In this document: piece after piece, positions 59,969-64,000 of the stretch
Position numbering within the stretch: position 1 is the first letter of the stretch
Layout: the number at the start of each line of letters is the position of its first letter
Assembly (NCBI GenBank): GCA_020723285.1
Contig: DYJE01000014.1
Location: forward strand, 39,067 to 103,066
Direction of reading: 5' to 3'
Source of the DNA: Desulforapulum autotrophicum
GTDB taxonomy: Bacteria > Desulfobacterota > Desulfobacteria > Desulfobacterales > Desulfolunaceae
DNA: 64,000 bases
Notes under the pieces: model-generated
Told to the model about the DNA's origin: nothing
Databases searched by the model: none
What the model saw: only the letters and a program-made list of their open reading frames with translations
Position numbers and translations under genes: made by a program

Positions 59969-62761
59969 ATGACATCTCCCGATTCCATACGCTACGTTAT
60001 CGGCATCGACCTCGGCACCACAAATTCCGCCGTGTCCTTTGTGGATCTCGAATCCAAAGACCCTCGGGAGATCCGGATATTCCACGCCCCCCAGCTCACG
60101 GGGCCCGGTGAAATCGGAGCCGGCAAAGTCCTGCCCTCGTTTCTGTACATTCCCGGCGACTATGATATCCCGGCAGACGCCGTGATTCATCCTTTTCAGA
60201 CCAATGAGCGCTGCTTTGCCGGAAGCTACGCCCGTGACCACGGGGCCAGGGTTCCCTCCCGCCTGGTCAGTTCAGCGAAAAGCTGGCTCTGCCATCATCA
60301 GGCTGACCGTAAAGCGAAAATCCTTCCCTGGGGTTCCGGTGACGAAGTGGGGAAAGTATCCCCTGTGGCCGCATCGGCCCATTACCTCGCCCACATCCGC
60401 AAAGCCTGGAACGCCACAAAAAAAGACGACGAATCCCTGTGGATGGAACACCAGATGGTGGTGATCACCGTCCCCGCCTCCTTTGACGAGGTAGCGAGGG
60501 AGCTGACTGTGGAAGCCGCAAAACTTGGGGGTTTCAAAAACATCACCCTTCTCGAAGAGCCCCTGGCCGCTTTCTACAGCTGGCTGTCAAAACACGAAGA
60601 ATCCTGGGCCGATCACGTCAATCCCGGCGATCTGATCCTGGTCTGCGACATCGGCGGCGGCACCACGGACTTTACCCTGATCACCTTGCGGGCCACCTCC
60701 GGCACACCCCGGTTCGAGCGTCTGGCCGTGGGTGACCATCTGATTCTGGGCGGCGACAACATCGATCTGGCTTTGGCCCGTCAGGTGGAACAGAGCTTCC
60801 CCCCCTCATCCGGCCCTCTTTCCGGCGACCGCTGGAAAAACCTCTGCCACCAGTGCCGACGGGCCAAGGAAACCATTCTTGACGGCCAAAGCGATCAGGA
60901 AAAAATCATTCTCATGGGGCAGGGCAGCCGGCTGATCGGCGGGACCGTGTCCGGTGATCTTACCCGGCACACCATTGAAAACATCCTTTTGAACGGATTT
61001 TTCCCGCTGGTGTCACCGTCGGACACCCGGAAGAAAACGGGCCGCAAAGGCATCAGCGAATTCGGCCTGCCCTACGAGCAGGAACCCTCCATGACCCGCC
61101 ATCTGTGCTGGTTTCTCGAACAGCACAGGGAGGACGTCCGCAAAACCCTGGGCGTGGCTCCGTCACCGTCCCATCTCCTTTTCAACGGCGGGTCCCTGAA
61201 GCCCCGGATCATCACCGAACGCATCCGCGAAGCCCTTCGTCACTGGTTCGGTGAAGAAAACGACGCCCTGCCCCGCGTTCTTGATAACCGGGACCCGGAC
61301 CTCGCCGTAGCCTTGGGCGCGGCATATTACGGCATGGTGAAACAGGGAAAGGGGGTCCGGGTGGGCAGCGGAAGCCCCCGGAGTTATTACCTCGGCCTGT
61401 CGAGGCCCGATGAACCCAAACCCGTGGAAGCCGTGTGTCTGGTGGAACGGGGTCTGGATGAAGGTTCCCTGGTGGAACTGAAAAACATGGATCTGACGGT
61501 GCTGGCCAACCGCCTGGTGAGCTTCGACCTGTTCAGCTCCAGCTTCAGGTCCGGCGACAAGGCCTCCGACCTGGTTCCCATTGACCAGACCCTGTCGCCC
61601 CTGCCCCCTTTGAACACCGTGATCACTTACGGAAAAAAACAGACGGAGGCGGCCATTCCCGTGCATCTCGAAGCGGAATACACGGAAATGGGGACCCTCG
61701 ATATCCGCTGCCGGTCCCTTGAAAGCGATCACCGCTGGAAGCTGAGTTTTAGTTTGAGGACGGATGCCATGCCCATGGACGTGACGGACCGTGAAATCCT
61801 GGACGACCGTGTGCTCACCCAGGCGGCCCATGTGATCGAAAACGCCTTTGCTGTCAGCACGCGTTCAAAAACTGAGACCCACGCCGTGCTGTCCGGTGTG
61901 GCCAAGGCCATCGCAGCCACGTCGGGGCGAACGAAAAACGCCTGGCCCCTGACCCTTCTCCGCCATCTGGCAGACGCGCTGATCCTTGCCATGGACGGAA
62001 AAAACCAGAGCCCCGAACATGAAAAAACATGGCTGAACCTCATGGGATTCACGCTGCGTCCCGGCATCGGCCACGGATTCGACCCCGAACGGATGAAACA
62101 GCTGTGGAAGATCTACAAAAAAGGCCCGGCCTTCGCAAACAACGCCCAGGTCAACGCCGAGTGGTGGATCATGTGGCGGCGGGTGGCGGCGGGGCTTTCC
62201 CCTGGGCATCAGCGCCAGTTCTTTCAGGATCTGGTCTGCCGTCTTGATCCGAAAAACAAAAACAACGGTGTCAAAACAAGCCCCCAGGAACGCCGGGAAA
62301 TCTGGATGGCCCTGGCCAACATGGAACGCCTGAACACCCACGACAAAATCCGTCTGGGCAACCTCCTTTGCGCGGAACTTAACTCCAAATCCCTGCCCCA
62401 GGATTTCTGGGCCCTGTCACGGTTCGGTGCGCGGGAACCCCTTTACGGTTCGGTGGACCGGGTGGTTCCCCCCAAAAACGCAACACCCTGGATTGAAACC
62501 CTCATCAAAGGCCCCTGGCCCGATCCGGCCCATCCCGCAGCAGCCCTGGTGCGCATGGCCCGGAAAACCGGCGACCGCATGCGGGATCTGGACGATTCCA
62601 CCCTGTCGCAGATCGTCGGTTTCATGGAAGCAAACACCATCCCCGCCCGGAATTACGAAACCCTCATGACCGTCATGCCCATCACCCGTCAGGAAGAAAC
62701 GGCGGAGTTCGGCGAATCCCTGCCGGGAGGCATCGTTCTTCGAGGGCATTCACAGGAATGA
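59969..62761 (+). CDS. Hsp70-family protein with DUF3731-like C-terminal domain
   Basis: A 930-residue Hsp70 relative, start at 59969 after GAAGGG, two bases past the previous stop. The ATPase domain is similar to the upstream protein: YVIGIDLGTTNSAVSFVD, VITVPASFDEVARELTVEAAKLGGF, LLEEPLAAFYSW and VCDIGGGTTDFTLI. Residues about 640-930 form an extra helical domain (ENAFAVSTRSKTE, GFTLRPGIGHGFDPERMKQLWKIYKKGPAFANNAQVNAEWWIMWRRVAAGL) that I match to DUF3731. The two Hsp70s probably form a heteromeric chaperone with the DUF2760 protein. Function is unknown. Confidence 0.85.
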   Translation: MTSPDSIRYVIGIDLGTTNSAVSFVDLESKDPREIRIFHAPQLTGPGEIGAGKVLPSFLYIPGDYDIPADAVIHPFQTNERCFAGSYARDHGARVPSRLVSSAKSWLCHHQADRKAKILPWGSGDEVGKVSPVAASAHYLAHIRKAWNATKKDDESLWMEHQMVVITVPASFDEVARELTVEAAKLGGFKNITLLEEPLAAFYSWLSKHEESWADHVNPGDLILVCDIGGGTTDFTLITLRATSGTPRFERLAVGDHLILGGDNIDLALARQVEQSFPPSSGPLSGDRWKNLCHQCRRAKETILDGQSDQEKIILMGQGSRLIGGTVSGDLTRHTIENILLNGFFPLVSPSDTRKKTGRKGISEFGLPYEQEPSMTRHLCWFLEQHREDVRKTLGVAPSPSHLLFNGGSLKPRIITERIREALRHWFGEENDALPRVLDNRDPDLAVALGAAYYGMVKQGKGVRVGSGSPRSYYLGLSRPDEPKPVEAVCLVERGLDEGSLVELKNMDLTVLANRLVSFDLFSSSFRSGDKASDLVPIDQTLSPLPPLNTVITYGKKQTEAAIPVHLEAEYTEMGTLDIRCRSLESDHRWKLSFSLRTDAMPMDVTDREILDDRVLTQAAHVIENAFAVSTRSKTETHAVLSGVAKAIAATSGRTKNAWPLTLLRHLADALILAMDGKNQSPEHEKTWLNLMGFTLRPGIGHGFDPERMKQLWKIYKKGPAFANNAQVNAEWWIMWRRVAAGLSPGHQRQFFQDLVCRLDPKNKNNGVKTSPQERREIWMALANMERLNTHDKIRLGNLLCAELNSKSLPQDFWALSRFGAREPLYGSVDRVVPPKNATPWIETLIKGPWPDPAHPAAALVRMARKTGDRMRDLDDSTLSQIVGFMEANTIPARNYETLMTVMPITRQEETAEFGESLPGGIVLRGHSQE

Positions 62762-62840
62762 CCCCCTATAGCTCAATGCGGGTTCACCTCATGGCTGACG
62801 ACCGTAAGGTTCATACCCTGAACCAATTAGATCAGCCCAT

Positions 62841-63019
62841 CGTAGGTCGGCTTCTCGGCACGAAAGCCGACACATGGCCCCCATCCTTCCATAAGGCACA
62901 CTCCCACATCCCCCACAACTTCCATCATATAAAACGTACCGCATGACAACAAACCCCTCCGAGTCGCCTGTGGCCCAGGGCATGCGTCAGGTTTCTGAGA
63001 ACCCGACGAACGGGTTCTC
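62841..63019. repeat. R4-related repeat and hairpin
   Basis: CGTAGGTCGGCTTCTCGGCA followed by CGAAAGCCGACACATGGCCC (62841-62880) is a diverged R4 arm. GAGAACCCG-ACGAA-CGGGTTCTC at 62997-63019 is a perfect hairpin close by. The gap 62762-63178 contains only this, R3c and a tandem 16-mer. Confidence 0.6.
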
Positions 63020-63059
63020 AAAAAATAACCTTACAAATCGTTTCCAAATCATTTTTTTT

Positions 63060-63115
63060 GCCTCCGGCGGCCAGCGTCCCCACTTTCGTGAGGACAAGCT
63101 TGAAAAGCTGGTCAA
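63060..63115 (+). repeat. Intergenic repeat R3, diverged copy c
   Basis: Shares GCCTCCGGCGGCC and the CAAGCTTGAAAAGCTGGTCAA end with copies a and b, but the middle is changed. Confidence 0.55.
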
Positions 63116-63163
63116 GTAGAAACCGGGGACAGTAGAAACCGGGGACAGTAGAAACCGGGGACA
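63116..63163. repeat. Three tandem copies of a 16-bp unit
   Basis: GTAGAAACCGGGGACA is repeated exactly three times in a row (63116-63131, 63132-63147, 63148-63163), followed by GG. The related CCGGGGACA recurs at about 63838-63846, after the AbrB gene. It is 15 bp before the vapC stop. Confidence 0.9.
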
Positions 63164-63178
63164 GGAAAATAATTCCTA

Positions 63179-63550
63179 TTATTTGGAGAAATACTTTACG
63201 TTGCCTATATCTTTAAAATGAGAATCCTGAGTCCAGATGACAGCATTGAATTCTTGGGCCGTTGCAAGGATAATGCTGTCTGCCATTGGAAGACTGTGTT
63301 TTATGCTTAATTTTGAGGCTGCCATTGCTATTGATGGCGTAAGATCTACAACAGCACCCTTTTGCATAGCCATAATGGCTTGTAATGCATTATTTTCGTT
63401 TGATTCCCGTAGAATTACCTTGAATACCTCATAAATAGTCACCGTCGGAACGATAAGTGAAGCAGGTTCATTCAATGGAATTATGAAATGCTCTGCATTG
63501 GAATCATCTGCGAAATATGAGAGCCATCCTGAAGAATCAATAATGTTCAT
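63179..63550 (-). CDS. vapC: PIN-domain toxin (VapC-like)
   Basis: A 123-residue PIN-domain nuclease. Conserved acids are visible: Asp5 in IIDSSGWL, Glu in TIYEVFKVIL near 41, and Asp in LPMADSIILATA near 92, followed by WTQDSHF. VapC toxins cut tRNA or rRNA. It overlaps the AbrB antitoxin gene by ATGA (63547-63550). Confidence 0.9.
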   Translation of the reverse strand: MNIIDSSGWLSYFADDSNAEHFIIPLNEPASLIVPTVTIYEVFKVILRESNENNALQAIMAMQKGAVVDLTPSIAMAASKLSIKHSLPMADSIILATAQEFNAVIWTQDSHFKDIGNVKYFSK

Positions 63551-63753
63551 ACCCTATCTTCCTCTCGGCAGAAATCTGTGTTGATACCCTTGAGGAATCC
63601 ACGGAGTTCTTTGATGTCGCGCTCCGGTATAAGTTCTACACGTCCCGCATATTCTATGACCTGTAATTTTTGACCTGGCTGAAGATGAAGTGCCTCCCTG
63701 ATTGTTTTAGGTATAACGATTTGATATTTAGGTGATACCGTAACTAATTGCAT
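63547..63753 (-). CDS. AbrB/MazE-family antitoxin
   Basis: A 68-residue swapped-hairpin AbrB protein: VTVSPKYQIVIPKTIREALHLQPGQKLQVIEYAGRVELIPER. Start at 63753 follows GGAGG at 8 nt; a longer ATG at 63813 is rejected. The C-terminal tail (IKELRGFLKGINTDFCREEDRV) should wrap the VapC toxin. An AbrB-type antitoxin with a PIN toxin is a common pairing. Confidence 0.9.
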   Translation of the reverse strand: MQLVTVSPKYQIVIPKTIREALHLQPGQKLQVIEYAGRVELIPERDIKELRGFLKGINTDFCREEDRV

Positions 63754-63813
63754 GACTAAAACCTCCATCGATAAATTTGGTATTACAATATCATGATCGA
63801 TAAAAATTATCAA

Positions 63814-64000
63814 TTACATAATTAACTGTCTCAAATTCCGGGGACACCAATTATTCCTTGAACCAAGATTCGTATGGCCAGCGCCAGAAAAACAATATGG
63901 AACAATATGGGAACAATATGGGACAGGTCATTTATCGAACAACCGCCATTCAGAAAGAAGATATCCCATGAAATTGCATGTGAACGTAACCAGTGGCAGT
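63814..64000. other. Right edge, repeats and no supported gene
   Basis: Contains CCGGGGACA (like the tandem 16-mer), and AACAATATGG three times in a row (63891-63900, 63901-63910, 63912-63921). An ATG at 63968 could start a gene that runs out of the window, but only 11 codons are visible, so it is not called. Confidence 0.5.

Noticed and set aside
63116..63163. CRISPR array
   Set aside because: The 16-bp units are directly adjacent with no spacers and no cas genes are near.
63968..64000. Start of a gene at the right edge
   Set aside because: Only 11 codons are visible and nothing identifies the product.

Overview
The window looks like a chromosomal segment of a Gram-negative anaerobe, most likely a member of the Desulfobacterota (sulfate-reducer type). 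Pointers are a periplasmic CbiK-type cobaltochelatase, a TrpB2-type tryptophan synthase, NapH/NapG-like ferredoxins with flavinylated partners, DUF4911 next to miaB, a PEP-CTERM protein, a GspA/GspB pair and a PhaR-type polyhydroxyalkanoate regulator. This is inferred from gene content only; there is no rRNA or other taxonomic marker. No tRNA, rRNA, CRISPR array or complete transposase was seen.

Layout. 1-2.6 kb: a minus-strand operon csoR-permease/HMA-DUF4911-miaB joined by ATGA overlaps behind a perfect CsoR-like operator. 2.6-9.1 kb: housekeeping and single genes (phaR, HAD phosphatase, CDP-alcohol phosphatidyltransferase, metallo-beta-lactamase fold hydrolase, DUF523/DUF1722, an FKBP-methyltransferase fusion, uvsE). 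9.3-18.3 kb: one giant gene encoding a lone lipo-PKS/NRPS assembly line (FAAL-ACP-KS-ACP-reductase-half condensation-A-PCP-reductase). 18.9-28.2 kb: envelope and signalling genes (pentapeptide-repeat protein, LysM-like lipoprotein, Ser/Thr kinase with TPRs, hybrid histidine kinase, PhnA/YjdM, chemoreceptor with a secreted Cache/PDC partner).

28.5-36.6 kb is a cobalamin region: two B12 riboswitches, each followed by its own intrinsic terminator, control cbiK-trmO and btuB-(BtuF-CbiZ fusion)-tonB-btuF. 36.6-39 kb holds an mqsRA toxin-antitoxin pair and a GntR/FadR regulator overlapping a TauE/SafE exporter.

39.0-48.9 kb is the most system-like part. A canonical promoter and a structured leader ending in a terminator precede a beta-barrel protein, a membrane FMN-binding protein, a fused NapH-NapG-like polyferredoxin, a c-type cytochrome, an FMN-binding lipoprotein, the flavin transferase ApbE, a NusG-II domain protein and a Gx-transporter/ECF-T fusion. 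Together they suggest a flavin-based electron path from the quinone pool across the envelope. The cluster is peppered with several families of palindromic intergenic repeats, one associated with a duplicated apbE tail.

49-64 kb: a PEP-CTERM lectin, trpB2, an acyl-CoA ligase, a roadblock protein with GspA/GspB-like secretion genes, a RelBE-like module, a DUF2760-Hsp70-Hsp70 operon, more repeats, and an AbrB/VapC module at the right edge.
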